Source of the DNA: Sphingomonas phyllosphaerae
Lineage (GTDB): Bacteria > Pseudomonadota > Alphaproteobacteria > Sphingomonadales > Sphingomonadaceae
Direction: 5' to 3'
Length of the DNA stretch: 64,000 nt
Assembly (NCBI RefSeq): GCF_029623345.1
Contig: NZ_JAPYKH010000002.1
Coordinates: forward strand, 310,001-374,000
Shown: positions 28,096 through 36,547 of the stretch, piece after piece
How the letters are laid out: each line of letters opens with the position of its first letter
How positions within the stretch are numbered: position 1 is the first letter of the stretch
The notes under the pieces: generated by a model
Seen by the model: the letters and a program-made list of their open reading frames with translations, nothing else
Told to the model about the DNA's origin: nothing
Databases searched by the model: none
Made by a program: the position numbers and the translations under genes

Positions 28096-28365
28096 ATGGG
28101 CCTGATCGTACTTCTCGTCGTCGGCGGGGTGATCGGCTGGCTGGCCAGCGTGATCATGCGGACCGATGGACAGCAGGGCATCTTCCTCAACGTCGTGGTC
28201 GGCATCGTCGGCGCCGTGCTCGCTGGCTTCATCGTCACCCCGCTGATCGGCGGCGCGCCGATCACCAGCGGCGTGCTCAGCATCCAGTCGGTGCTCGTCT
28301 CGCTGCTCGGCGCGATCGTGCTGCTCGGCATCGTCAACCTCTTTCGCCGCGGCGCGGTGCGCTGA
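28096..28365 (+). CDS. GlsB/YeaQ/YmgE family stress-response membrane protein
   Basis: An 89-residue inner-membrane protein with three hydrophobic segments and Gly-rich helix-packing motifs (GGVIGWLAS, VVGIVGAVLAG). Start and length match the GlsB/YeaQ/YmgE (transglycosylase-associated) family. CGGAG lies upstream of ATG 28096. The family is induced by general stress in many bacteria, but its biochemical role is unclear. It is followed after 17 bases by a Gly-rich protein gene. Confidence 0.92.
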   Translation: MGLIVLLVVGGVIGWLASVIMRTDGQQGIFLNVVVGIVGAVLAGFIVTPLIGGAPITSGVLSIQSVLVSLLGAIVLLGIVNLFRRGAVR

Positions 28366-28382
28366 GGCGGGCGGCGGGGACG

Positions 28383-28910
28383 GTGCCGCGCATCGCCTCG
28401 GCCATCTTCGACACGCAGGCGGACGCGCATCACGCCGTGTCCGACCTGCGTGGCGTCGGCATCCGCGATCGCGAGGTGTCGGTGTTGATGCGGCGGGTGA
28501 TCGCAGAAGGCGTCGCTCACCCGGGCGCAATCGCCGCTGAGGACAGCGCCAGCGTGCTGCGCGCGATCCTTGGAGGCGGTGCTCTCGGTGCCGGCGCCGG
28601 GGTGGCGACGCTGGCGATTCCAGGTGTCGGCCCGCTGGTAGCGGCCGGCGCGATCGCGGCCTCGGCGGTGCCCGGCGCGATGGCGCTCGGCGCCGCCGCA
28701 GGGGCGCTGGCGACGACCCTCGCGGAGCTGCTGGCGCCGCACGGCGTAGCGGCTGAGGAGGCCGTCTACTACGATCGCCACCTGGGGCGCGGTGGCGTGC
28801 TGCTCTGGGTCGGCAGCGATGCGGCGGTCCCCGTCGAGACGGTCGTCGACATCCTGTATCGCAACGGGGGCCACGATGCCCGACGGCCGGGCAACGCGCT
28901 GCTGGAATGA
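28383..28910 (+). CDS. Glycine-zipper general-stress-type protein
   Basis: A 175-residue protein starting at GTG 28383. The N-terminal part (SAIFDTQADAHHAVSDLRGVGI) resembles the alpha/beta start of YflT/general stress protein 17M-like domains. A central Gly/Ala-rich segment (about 60-115) can form a glycine zipper or paired membrane helices, and a C-terminal alpha/beta portion contains VLLWVGSD. It is likely co-transcribed with GlsB. Function unknown; membrane-associated stress role is inference. Confidence 0.75.
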   Translation: MPRIASAIFDTQADAHHAVSDLRGVGIRDREVSVLMRRVIAEGVAHPGAIAAEDSASVLRAILGGGALGAGAGVATLAIPGVGPLVAAGAIAASAVPGAMALGAAAGALATTLAELLAPHGVAAEEAVYYDRHLGRGGVLLWVGSDAAVPVETVVDILYRNGGHDARRPGNALLE

Positions 28911-28989
28911 AGGTCTTCCATGCTCGCGCGAGCGCGATGCGGCGAGCAGCGCGACGAGCACCGACAGCCAAGCAAGGAACATCGCGACG

Positions 28990-29274
28990 ATGAAGGAATG
29001 CCAGATCGAGGGCACGATGGCGTTCGCGCAACGCTCGGCGGTGGAGGCCGCGCTGCGCGACAATCGCTGCAACATGTCCCATACCGCGCGCCAGCTGCGC
29101 GTCGGGCGGACGACGCTGTACCGGCTGATCAAGCGCTTCGAGATCGAGGTGCTCGTCCCGCCGCGCGCATCGGTTCGGCGATCTGAAGCAGGATCGACCA
29201 GCGCAGCGCCGACGAGCGTGCGGCTGGTCGACGGCGTCTGGTATCTCGTGAGCGCGGAGGGCGGGCGCGGCTAG
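28990..29274 (+). CDS. Orphan Fis-type HTH protein
   Basis: A 94-residue protein. Residues about 16-55 form a Fis/HTH_8 motif (AVEAALRDNRCNMSHTARQLRVGRTTLYRLI) like the C-terminal DNA-binding domain of sigma-54 activators, here without any AAA+ domain. The short tail ends in VRLVDGVWYLVSAEGG. AAGGAA lies upstream of ATG 28990. Its TAG stop shares a CTAG with the stop of the convergent hydrolase. It could be a small nucleoid-type regulator or a broken-off activator domain. Confidence 0.7.
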   Translation: MKECQIEGTMAFAQRSAVEAALRDNRCNMSHTARQLRVGRTTLYRLIKRFEIEVLVPPRASVRRSEAGSTSAAPTSVRLVDGVWYLVSAEGGRG

Positions 29275-29927
29275 CGGCGCAGCCACTCGCGCAGGAGCAT
29301 CGTGACCTCGCCGGGCCGCTCCATCGGCGCGAGATGGCCGCAGTGGCGGATCTCATGAAAGCGTGCGCCGGGGATCTGCTCGGCGAGCGCGTGCGCGTCT
29401 TCGGGGAGGCAGATGCGGTCGCGGTCGCCCACCGCCACCAGCGTCGGCACGCGCACCGCGTCGATCGCGGGCGCGATGTCGGGGCGGGCGAGCAGCGCGT
29501 GCTGCTGGCGCTCGAAGATCGCCGCGCCGACGCGCTCGGCCATCGCCTGGACCGGGCCGCTGACGATCGGTGTGAGCATCGGATCGGCGTGCGGCGCGGT
29601 GGCGAGCAGGCCCTGCTCGCGGACGCTGCGCGGTCGCATCCGCATCGAGGCACGCGTGCCGAACAGCGCGAGCCGCTCGACCCGGCCGGGCGCCTGGCGG
29701 ATCATCTCGAGCGCGACATAGCCGCCGAGGCTGACCCCGGCGACGGCGATGCGCGACGGCGCGTGCGCGAGGACGCGCGCCGCCATCGCCTCGAGCGTGT
29801 CGTCGACCGTGAGATCACCTAACTCGGGATGCGCGAGGTCGGCGAGATCGATCACCTGACGCGCCCAGAGCTGGCCGTCGCACCCCATCGCCGGCAGCAG
29901 GACGAGCGGGATCGGCTTGGCGGTCAT
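29271..29927 (-). CDS. Alpha/beta hydrolase
   Basis: A 218-residue cytoplasmic alpha/beta hydrolase. It shows the early LLPAMGCDGQLW segment (oxyanion region), nucleophile elbow GVSLGG, acid in VGDRDRICLP and catalytic His in RHCGHLAPMERP, the full triad. The compact size fits 3-oxoadipate enol-lactonase- or BioH-like esterases. It is the last gene of a leftward operon after the CitMHS carrier (37-base gap), suggesting that it processes the imported compound or an ester of it. Substrate unknown. Confidence 0.87.
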   Translation of the reverse strand: MTAKPIPLVLLPAMGCDGQLWARQVIDLADLAHPELGDLTVDDTLEAMAARVLAHAPSRIAVAGVSLGGYVALEMIRQAPGRVERLALFGTRASMRMRPRSVREQGLLATAPHADPMLTPIVSGPVQAMAERVGAAIFERQQHALLARPDIAPAIDAVRVPTLVAVGDRDRICLPEDAHALAEQIPGARFHEIRHCGHLAPMERPGEVTMLLREWLRR

Positions 29928-29964
29928 GATCGGTTCTCCGATGCGGAACGACGAAGGGAAGGGG

Positions 29965-31266
29965 TCAGCCGACCAGCGGGAAGGCGAGCGCCAGCAGGCC
30001 GACGATCGTCATCAGCGTGCAAATCGCGGCGGCGGGGACCAGCGTGAAACGCTGGTGATCGGCCAGGTCGACCCCGGCAAGGCTGACCAGCAGGTAGGTC
30101 GAGGGGACCAGCGGGCTGAGCAAGTGGACCGGCTGGCCCATCAGCGAGGCGCGCGCGATCGCCATCGGCGCGACGCCATAATGTGCGCCCGCCTCGGCGA
30201 GGATCGGCAGCATGCCGAAGTAGAAAGCGTCGTTCGAGATGAAGAAGGTGAACGGCAGGCTGAGCGCGGCGGTGATCGGCGCCATGTACGGCCCGAGCGC
30301 GGGCGGGATCACACCGACCACTTCCTTGCTCATCGCCTCGACCATGCCGGTGCCCGACAGAATGCCGGTGAAGATGCCCGCAGCGAAGATCAGCGACACC
30401 ACCGACAGCACGTTGCCCGCGTGCGCCGCGATCCGCTCCTTCTGCTCGGCCACCTGCGGATAGTTGACGATCATCGCCACCGCGAAGGCCAGCATCATCA
30501 GCACCGACAGCGGCAGCACGCCCGAGACGAGCCCGGCGAGCAATGCCACCGTCAGCGCGGCGTTGAACCAGCGCAGCCGCGGCCGCCGCGCCTCGGGGAA
30601 CTGCGACACCGCCATGCCGGTGAAGCTCGTCGGCGCCTCGGCGTGGAGCTGGCCGATGCGGCGGCGCTCCTTGCGGCCGAAATAGACCGCGAGCGCGACC
30701 AGCCCGGCGAGCCCGGCGATCATCCCCGGGATCAGCGGCAGGAACAGCGTCGCCGGATCGAGCTTGAGCGCGCTCGCGGCGCGCGCGGTCGGGCCGCCCC
30801 AGGGCGTCAGGTTCATGATGCCGCTGGTCGTCATCAGCAGGCAGCACAGGTACAGCCGGTTCATGTCGTAGCGCTTGTACAGCGGCAGCAGCGCGGCGAT
30901 CGTGATGATGTAGGTGGTCGAGCCGTCGCCATCGAGGCTCACCATCGCGCACAGGGCGACCGTGCCGACCAGGATCTTGAGCGGATCGCCGTGCACCAGC
31001 CGCAGCAGCCGGTTGACCAGCGGGTCGAACAGGCCGGTGTCGGTCATGGTCGAGAAGAACAGGATCGCGAAGAGCAGCATCACGCCGGTCGGCGCGAGAT
31101 TCTTGATGCCGTCGATCATCATCTCGCCCAGCCCGGCGGCGAAGCCGGCGATCAGCGCGAAGGCGGTGGGGACGACGATCAGCGCGACCAGCGGGGTCAT
31201 GCGCTTGGTCATGATCAGCGTCATGAAGGTGGCCACCATCAGGAAGCCGAGCAGAGCGAGGTTCAT
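29965..31266 (-). CDS. CitMHS family organic-acid:cation symporter
   Basis: A 433-residue inner-membrane transporter with about 12 hydrophobic helices. It has the family landmarks SLDGDGSTTYIIT and MNLTPWGGPTARAAS in the two Gly/Pro-rich re-entrant regions. CitMHS proteins bring in citrate complexed with Mg or Ca, or other carboxylates, with protons. It is the third gene after the binding protein and the porin, with a 27-base gap, and is followed by an alpha/beta hydrolase. The two-component system beside the operon is of the tricarboxylate-sensing type, supporting a carboxylate substrate. Confidence 0.92.
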   Translation of the reverse strand: MNLALLGFLMVATFMTLIMTKRMTPLVALIVVPTAFALIAGFAAGLGEMMIDGIKNLAPTGVMLLFAILFFSTMTDTGLFDPLVNRLLRLVHGDPLKILVGTVALCAMVSLDGDGSTTYIITIAALLPLYKRYDMNRLYLCCLLMTTSGIMNLTPWGGPTARAASALKLDPATLFLPLIPGMIAGLAGLVALAVYFGRKERRRIGQLHAEAPTSFTGMAVSQFPEARRPRLRWFNAALTVALLAGLVSGVLPLSVLMMLAFAVAMIVNYPQVAEQKERIAAHAGNVLSVVSLIFAAGIFTGILSGTGMVEAMSKEVVGVIPPALGPYMAPITAALSLPFTFFISNDAFYFGMLPILAEAGAHYGVAPMAIARASLMGQPVHLLSPLVPSTYLLVSLAGVDLADHQRFTLVPAAAICTLMTIVGLLALAFPLVG

Positions 31267-31293
31267 CGCGGGGGAAGTCCTGTGTGCGGGCGA

Positions 31294-32784
31294 TCAGAAG
31301 GTGACGGCGACGCGCGCGCTGACGGTCTCGCCGTCATCGGCGCCGGTGACCGCGCCGGCGCGGTTGTCGGTGTCCCAGTGGATCGCGTTGACCTGGATGC
31401 GGGTGAAGCTGTTGAGGTACCAATTGGCGCCCAGCGTCGCGGCCCAGCCGCGGCCGCCGGTCGCCAGATCTTTATAGTCGAGATTGTCGTAGCGCGCGGT
31501 CAGCTCGATCGCGCCGGGGCCACCCTCGAAGATCGGGCGCAGCACGCGCGGCTGGCCGAAGCTGCCCAGCCGCGGGTTGTACGGCGGCAGGTCGCCGGTG
31601 ATGAACCAACCGCCCGACAGGCTGTACGCCTTGCTCACGAAGTCGGGCCGGCCGCCGTCGAGCCGGGCGTGGCGCTGACCGGCCTCGCCCATCAGCCACA
31701 CCGGGCCGAGATACCCGCCGAGCTCGGCGCCATAGCCGGTGGTGCCGGTGCCGCCGGTGAGCGGCCCGGTGGAGACGCGCAGCGCGCCGTTGAAGCGGCC
31801 GCCGATCACGGTGTTGCGCGTCAGCGTCGTGGCGGCGGACGACAGTCCCTCGTCGAAGCCCCACAGGCCGAGGTGAAGCACGCCGGTGCTGCTCTTGAGC
31901 GGGTTCCAATGCGCGCGGCCGAGCACGGTACGGCTGTCGCTGACCGCCTGGTTGCCGTCGACGCGATCGCCGGTGACGGTGAGCGAGGCGTGGCCCGACT
32001 TCCAGAACAGCCGTGGCATGATGCCGATCCCGTAGAAGCCACGCTGCGGGATGATCGCGGTGGAGACCGTGCTGCGCTCGAGGAAGGGCGTGGAGTCGGA
32101 GCCGGTCGAGCCCTCGAAGGCGCGATCGTTGAACAGATGGCCGGCGCGCACGTCGTAATCGAGTCCGGGGACGATCCGGTCGCGCCAGCCGATGAAGGCG
32201 GTGACGATGTCGACCTCGTTCTCCGAGAAGTCGGTCTCGAACTGGTAGAAGAAGTGCGTGCCGACGCCGCCCTCGATGCCGAGGCGCAACGCGCGCATGC
32301 CGGTGGTGGTGATGTTGCGAGCCGCGTCGCGCGAGCCGAACGACGAGCTGACGTCGGCGAGAATACGCCCGCGCGGCTTGAACGTGTAAATGCCGTCGGC
32401 AGAGTGGAAGACGGGCAGGCCAGAGCCCCATTCGGTGGTGACGCCCGCCTCGTTCGCCTCGCGCGCGCGCGCCACGTCGCGCTCGGCCGGGCCGGGCGGC
32501 ACCAGCTGCGGCGCATAGGGCGAGGTGACGACCGGCCGGTCAAGCTGCGCGAGCTGGGTCGGTGTGGATGGCGGGGTAGCCGGCGCGGCAGACGGAGGCG
32601 CGACTTGGCTGGTGCTCGCGGTCTGACCGGCCTCGAGCCGGTCGAGTCGTGCTTTCAGCCCGGCGATCTCGGCGGCCTGGGCGCGCACCAGCACCTCCAG
32701 CTCGGCCTGACTAGCGGTCTGCGCGGTCGCGGGCGCGGCGGCGAGCAGCGCGACGAGTGCGCTGGCGGTGGCGAAGGTCGTCAC
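31294..32784 (-). CDS. OprO/OprP-like porin
   Basis: A 496-residue outer-membrane protein. GTG 32784 overlaps the stop of the binding-protein gene and begins the signal peptide directly. After cleavage near ATAQT comes a short coiled-coil (ELEVLVRAQAAEIAGLKARLDRLE), as in OprO/P-type and trimeric porins. A 16-strand barrel with GRILADVSSSFGS and repeated aromatic strands follows, ending in Phe (VAVTF). Phosphate-selective OprO/P relatives pass anionic substrates, fitting import of a carboxylate or phosphorylated acid for the adjacent carrier. Confidence 0.88.
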   Translation of the reverse strand: MTTFATASALVALLAAAPATAQTASQAELEVLVRAQAAEIAGLKARLDRLEAGQTASTSQVAPPSAAPATPPSTPTQLAQLDRPVVTSPYAPQLVPPGPAERDVARAREANEAGVTTEWGSGLPVFHSADGIYTFKPRGRILADVSSSFGSRDAARNITTTGMRALRLGIEGGVGTHFFYQFETDFSENEVDIVTAFIGWRDRIVPGLDYDVRAGHLFNDRAFEGSTGSDSTPFLERSTVSTAIIPQRGFYGIGIMPRLFWKSGHASLTVTGDRVDGNQAVSDSRTVLGRAHWNPLKSSTGVLHLGLWGFDEGLSSAATTLTRNTVIGGRFNGALRVSTGPLTGGTGTTGYGAELGGYLGPVWLMGEAGQRHARLDGGRPDFVSKAYSLSGGWFITGDLPPYNPRLGSFGQPRVLRPIFEGGPGAIELTARYDNLDYKDLATGGRGWAATLGANWYLNSFTRIQVNAIHWDTDNRAGAVTGADDGETVSARVAVTF

Positions 32785-33848
32785 GGGCGGGGGGGTTCCT
32801 GGGCGAGGGTGGTGCGCCACTCGGCGAGGAACCGCCGGCGCTTGATGGTGTCGAGGTTGATCAGCAGCTGCGGGCCGACGCGGATCGGGCGGACATGCGC
32901 CGGGTCGAGCCGCGGCGCGCGGACATCGCTGCGGACCGGCAGCAGCCAGGCACGCGCCAGCAGCGTCTGCCCAGTATGCGACAGCAAGAAATCGAGGAAC
33001 AGTCGCGCCGCGGCGGGATGCGGTGCGTCGCGGCTGACGAAGGCGACCCGCGAGGCGATGATCGAATAGTCGCGGAAGAAGGCGACGCCGAGCCGTGCGT
33101 CGCGTTGGGCGCGAGCGAGCGCATAGGCGCTCACCACGTTGTAGCCGATCGCCGCGCGGCCCTCCGCGACGGCGTCGAGCGTCGGGCTGGCCGTCGCTGC
33201 CAGCAGCGGGCGGGTCGCCGCGATCGCTGCGACCAGCGAGCGCGTGTCGTTGGTGGTCGCCCAGTCTTCGGCGAGGTAGAGATAGCCGACGTTGGAGCGC
33301 GCGGGGTCATAGGTGGCGACGCGGCGGCGGACCGGGGCGGTGCGGAGAAAGCGTTCGAGTGCCTCGTGCGTCCGCGGCACGTCGGCGCGCGCGATCTGGC
33401 GGCGATTGTACACCAGCGCGACCGGTTCGGCGGTGATGCCGTAGCCGATATTCTTCCATACGGCGGCGGCGGGCAGCGCCGGCTTCTCGGGGCTCTGATA
33501 GGCCTGGCCGTAGCCGTCGTTGATAAGCTTGACCTGAAGGTCCATCGCCGAGGACCAGATCAGGTCCGCTCGCGCTGCGCGGGTGCGGCGCTCAGTGACG
33601 ACACGGCGGAAGATCTCGCGCGATTCCAGGTCGTCATAGGCCACCGTCACGCCGGGGTAGCGCCGGCGGAAGGCGTCAATCACCGCCTTCATCGATGCGG
33701 CGTCGGCGTTGCCATAGACGCGCACGCCACGCTCGGCGCGCGCCTCGGCGATCAGCGCGTCATAGGAGCGCGGGTAGCCGGCCGGGCGCTGTGCCGCGGC
33801 CGGAGCGGCGAGCGCTGACAAAGACAGGATGAACAGCGCCACGCGCAT
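32781..33848 (-). CDS. Periplasmic solute-binding protein (Fe/PgtC-like type)
   Basis: A 355-residue periplasmic binding protein. It has a signal peptide (about 1-19), an EARAERGVRVYGNAD start of lobe 1, the ADLIWSSAMDLQVKLI ligand-side segment, and VALVYNRRQI, typical of the SBP_bac_6/11 group that includes ferric-iron binders and the regulatory protein PgtC. No ABC permease or ATPase accompanies it. PgtC-like proteins work with a histidine kinase as the signal-sensing partner, so here it probably presents ligand to the divergent kinase rather than feeding an ABC importer. First gene of the four-gene operon. Confidence 0.85.
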   Translation of the reverse strand: MRVALFILSLSALAAPAAAQRPAGYPRSYDALIAEARAERGVRVYGNADAASMKAVIDAFRRRYPGVTVAYDDLESREIFRRVVTERRTRAARADLIWSSAMDLQVKLINDGYGQAYQSPEKPALPAAAVWKNIGYGITAEPVALVYNRRQIARADVPRTHEALERFLRTAPVRRRVATYDPARSNVGYLYLAEDWATTNDTRSLVAAIAATRPLLAATASPTLDAVAEGRAAIGYNVVSAYALARAQRDARLGVAFFRDYSIIASRVAFVSRDAPHPAAARLFLDFLLSHTGQTLLARAWLLPVRSDVRAPRLDPAHVRPIRVGPQLLINLDTIKRRRFLAEWRTTLAQEPPRP

Positions 33849-33915
33849 CTCGAAGCTCCTCTCGCTTCCCGCCTCTGCGTTCGGGTAAGCTCACCGAGCA
33901 TGGGCTACGTCCTTT

Positions 33916-33936
33916 ACCTGTCAGCAACCTTTCAGC
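33916..33936. promoter_or_regulatory. Direct-repeat operator candidate for the response regulator
   Basis: ACCTGTCAGC (33916-33925) and ACCTTTCAGC (33927-33936) are near-identical direct repeats with an 11-base period, the arrangement bound by OmpR/PhoB-type regulators. They lie in the 101-base space between the divergent binding-protein and response-regulator genes. Confidence 0.5.
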
Positions 33937-33949
33937 GTGGGGCACGATC

Positions 33950-34615
33950 GTGCGCATCCTGATCGTGGAGGACGACGCCGCGCTGGCGCGCAGCCTGGTG
34001 GCGCTGCTGCGCGGCGCCGGCCACGCGGTGGACCATGTCGCCACCGGCGAGGACGCGCTGATGGTCACCGCGAGGGAGCCGTACGCGCTGGTCGTGCTCG
34101 ACGTCGGGTTGCCGGGGCAGGACGGTTTCGCGGTGTTGCAGGCGCTGCGGCGACGCGGCGAGCGCGTGCCGGTGCTGATGCTGACCGCGCGCGACGCGCT
34201 CGACGACCGCGTGCGCGGGCTCGATCTCGGCGCCGACGATTATCTTCGCAAGCCGTTCGCGCCGGTCGAGCTGGAAGCGAGGATCCGTGCGCTGGGGCGA
34301 CGTCGCGGCGGCGATCCCACGCCCGAGCTGGTCGTCGGCGCTTTGGTGCTCAACCGCTCGAGTGGCGAGGCGCATGTCGACGGTCGCGCGCTCGACCTGC
34401 GCCGGCGTGAGTGGGCGGTGCTTGACGCTTTGGCGATCCGCGCCGGCCAGATCGTCCCGCGCGAGACGCTGCTGGCGGAGGTATTCGGCTTCGACGAGCC
34501 GGTCGGGCCCAACGCGCTCGAGGTCAACATCACGCGCTTGCGCGGCAAGCTGGCGCCAGCGGGGCCCGCGATCCGCACGGTCCGGGGCGTGGGGTATATC
34601 TTGGATGCGGGGTGA
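33950..34615 (+). CDS. TctD-like OmpR-family response regulator
   Basis: A 221-residue regulator starting at GTG 33950. The receiver domain has acidic EDD at residues 7-9, phospho-acceptor D51, a Thr in MLTARD, and Lys in LRKPFAP. The C-terminal winged helix (about 125-220) includes RRREWAVLDAL and the final VRGVGYILD. Its stop overlaps the kinase start by 11 bases. Pairing with a 2CSK_N kinase and a binding-protein/porin/carrier operon is the TctD-TctE configuration known from tricarboxylate uptake. Confidence 0.93.
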   Translation: MRILIVEDDAALARSLVALLRGAGHAVDHVATGEDALMVTAREPYALVVLDVGLPGQDGFAVLQALRRRGERVPVLMLTARDALDDRVRGLDLGADDYLRKPFAPVELEARIRALGRRRGGDPTPELVVGALVLNRSSGEAHVDGRALDLRRREWAVLDALAIRAGQIVPRETLLAEVFGFDEPVGPNALEVNITRLRGKLAPAGPAIRTVRGVGYILDAG

Positions 34616-36014
34616 TCGCGCGCGCGCGGTCGCGCTACGCACGCGACTGTTCGCCGTGCTGCTGGCGCCGCTGCTCGTCATCGCGGTGCTGCTCGGACTC
34701 GCCGGCGCGGCGCTGATCAGCGACGTGGTGCGGCGGACCAACGATCGCGTGCTGGGCGGCGCGCTCGGCGCGATCGCCGAGACGGTGCAGGTGGAACGCG
34801 GCGAGGTGACGCTCGACCTCCCCGCCGCCGCTTTCGGCATGCTGGAGAACAGTGAGCGGGACAACGTCTATTACCGCATCGCGGTCGGCGCGCGGGTGCT
34901 GACCGGCTACGGCGACCTGCCCGCGCCGCGCGCCGACGAGCTGGCCAGCGAAACGCCGCGCTTCCGCTACGCGCGCTTCCGCGGGCAGGACGTGCGCATC
35001 GCCGAGGTGCGGCGCGAGCTGCCGCGCATCGACGCCCCGGTGATCGTGCAGGTGGCCGAGACGCTGGACGGCCGCGCCGCGTTGCGCCGTCGCCTGCTCG
35101 GTGCGCTGCTCGGCGGCGAGGCGGTGCTGGTGGGCGTGGCGCTATTGCTGATCCGTCCCGCGCTCGCCTGGAGTCTGCGCCCGCTGTCGCGCCTGCGCGG
35201 CGCCGTGGCGGGTCGCGACACCCGTGCCACGCCTGACCTCTCGCCGCTCAACCCGGGGCCGCTCCCCGCCGAGCTCCTCCCGCTGGCCGACGCCTTCGAC
35301 AACCTGCTCGCGCGGCTCGACGCGGCCACTGCCGGGATGCGCCGCTTCACCGCCGACGCCTCGCACCAGATGCGCACGCCGCTGTCGGTGCTCAAGATCC
35401 AGGTCGCGCTCGCGCGGCGGGGTGATCCGGCGGCGCTGCCCGAGATCGCCGATGCCGCCGACCGGCTCGAGCATCTGGTCGCGCAGCTGCTGGCGCTCGC
35501 GCGTGCCGAGGAGGCGGGCACCTCACCGCCGCTCGAACCTGTCGAGCTGCGCGCGCTCGCGATCGTGGTGCTCAACCGTCGCATCGCGCAGGCGATCGAG
35601 GCTGGCGTCGAGGTCGATCTGCGCGCGCCGGCAGAGGGCGTGACGATCGCGAGCCACCGTACCCTGCTCTTCGAGATCCTCTCCAACCTCATCGACAATG
35701 CGATCCGCTACCACCGCCGAGGGGGCAACGTGTTGATCGCGATCGGCCGCGAGGAGGGCGGCGTCGCGCTGTCGGTAGCGGACGACGGTCCCGGCCTGTC
35801 GGACGCCGACATCGCACGAGCGGGGGGCCGGTTCGTGCGCTTGACGACCAGCGCGGGGCAGGACGGCAGCGGGCTGGGGCTCGCGATCGTGCGGTCGGCG
35901 GCGCAGCGGCTCGGCGCGTCGGTCGAAATCGAGAACACGCGTCCCGGTCTGCGCGTGACGCTGCGCTTCGCCGACGCGGCGCATGGATCGGCGCCCCGCG
36001 GCCGCAGGGGTTGA
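34605..36014 (+). CDS. TctE-like sensor histidine kinase
   Basis: A 469-residue inner-membrane kinase. TM1 is at about 12-38. A periplasmic 2CSK_N sensor domain follows (about 39-165), with the conserved ERDNVYYRI and GYGDLP segments. TM2 is at about 166-184. A dimerisation helix carries H254 in ASHQMRTPL, and an HATPase domain has N-box NLIDNAIRYH, G1 DDGPGLS and G2 GSGLGLAIV. The ATG at 34605 overlaps the regulator stop, giving coupled translation. The sensor domain is the kind that interacts with periplasmic binding proteins, matching the divergent solute-binding gene. Confidence 0.93.
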   Translation: MRGDRARAVALRTRLFAVLLAPLLVIAVLLGLAGAALISDVVRRTNDRVLGGALGAIAETVQVERGEVTLDLPAAAFGMLENSERDNVYYRIAVGARVLTGYGDLPAPRADELASETPRFRYARFRGQDVRIAEVRRELPRIDAPVIVQVAETLDGRAALRRRLLGALLGGEAVLVGVALLLIRPALAWSLRPLSRLRGAVAGRDTRATPDLSPLNPGPLPAELLPLADAFDNLLARLDAATAGMRRFTADASHQMRTPLSVLKIQVALARRGDPAALPEIADAADRLEHLVAQLLALARAEEAGTSPPLEPVELRALAIVVLNRRIAQAIEAGVEVDLRAPAEGVTIASHRTLLFEILSNLIDNAIRYHRRGGNVLIAIGREEGGVALSVADDGPGLSDADIARAGGRFVRLTTSAGQDGSGLGLAIVRSAAQRLGASVEIENTRPGLRVTLRFADAAHGSAPRGRRG

Positions 36015-36030
36015 AACCCCGGCCCGCGGG

Positions 36031-36339
36031 TCACGCCTCGGGTCGTTCCCCGAACGAGAGCGCCTCGGCCGGGCCGACCTTGGTTTCGCCCGCGAAGAGC
36101 TGGTCGAGCCGCTCACGCACCTCACGACGATAGTCCTGCTGGCCGCGCCGGCGCGGCCCGGCGACCGAGACCTCGTCGGCGATCGCGTCCTTGATCCGGG
36201 TGAGCGCGGCCTCGGGCAACACGCCGACCGCGCGCAGCTCGACGCAGAGCTGCACCAGCCCCACTGCGGTGGCCTGCGCGCGAAGGCCGACGTTGACCAC
36301 ATCAAAGTGCAGCCGCTTCTGCTTGTCGATCGATGACAT
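36031..36339 (-). CDS. Hypothetical soluble protein (102 aa)
   Basis: A 102-residue protein with MSSIDKQKRLHFDVVNVG at the start. Mostly helical, with a helix around AVGLVQLCVELRAVGVLPEAALTRIKDAIADE and a charged YRREVRERLDQLF helix. GAGAGGAG lies eight bases before ATG 36339, so expression is likely. I recognise no family. It converges on the histidine kinase gene with a 16-base gap and diverges from the TspO operon. Confidence 0.7.
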   Translation of the reverse strand: MSSIDKQKRLHFDVVNVGLRAQATAVGLVQLCVELRAVGVLPEAALTRIKDAIADEVSVAGPRRRGQQDYRREVRERLDQLFAGETKVGPAEALSFGERPEA

Positions 36340-36547
36340 ACTAGCTCTCCTCTCCGCCAGGTCGAACGCGCGAGGAGCCGTCTCCGCTGCGTGCGTCTGC
36401 CGCGACGGCGAGGGAGGAAGAACTGCGGGTCGTTTGTCGCGCTGCCGCGTTGACGCGGTAAGGAGAACGGCGCGTGTCGAACAAGGTCTTGATCATCGGC
36501 GCGAGCGTCGAAGCAGAGCGATCGCCAGCCAGCCCGCGGTCACCGCA

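Noticed and set aside
29917..33069. Very long open frame on the plus strand (over 1000 codons)
   Set aside because: It is antisense to the porin, carrier and binding-protein genes, has Arg/Gln/His-rich low-complexity composition and no recognisable domain; it is a by-product of high GC codon bias.
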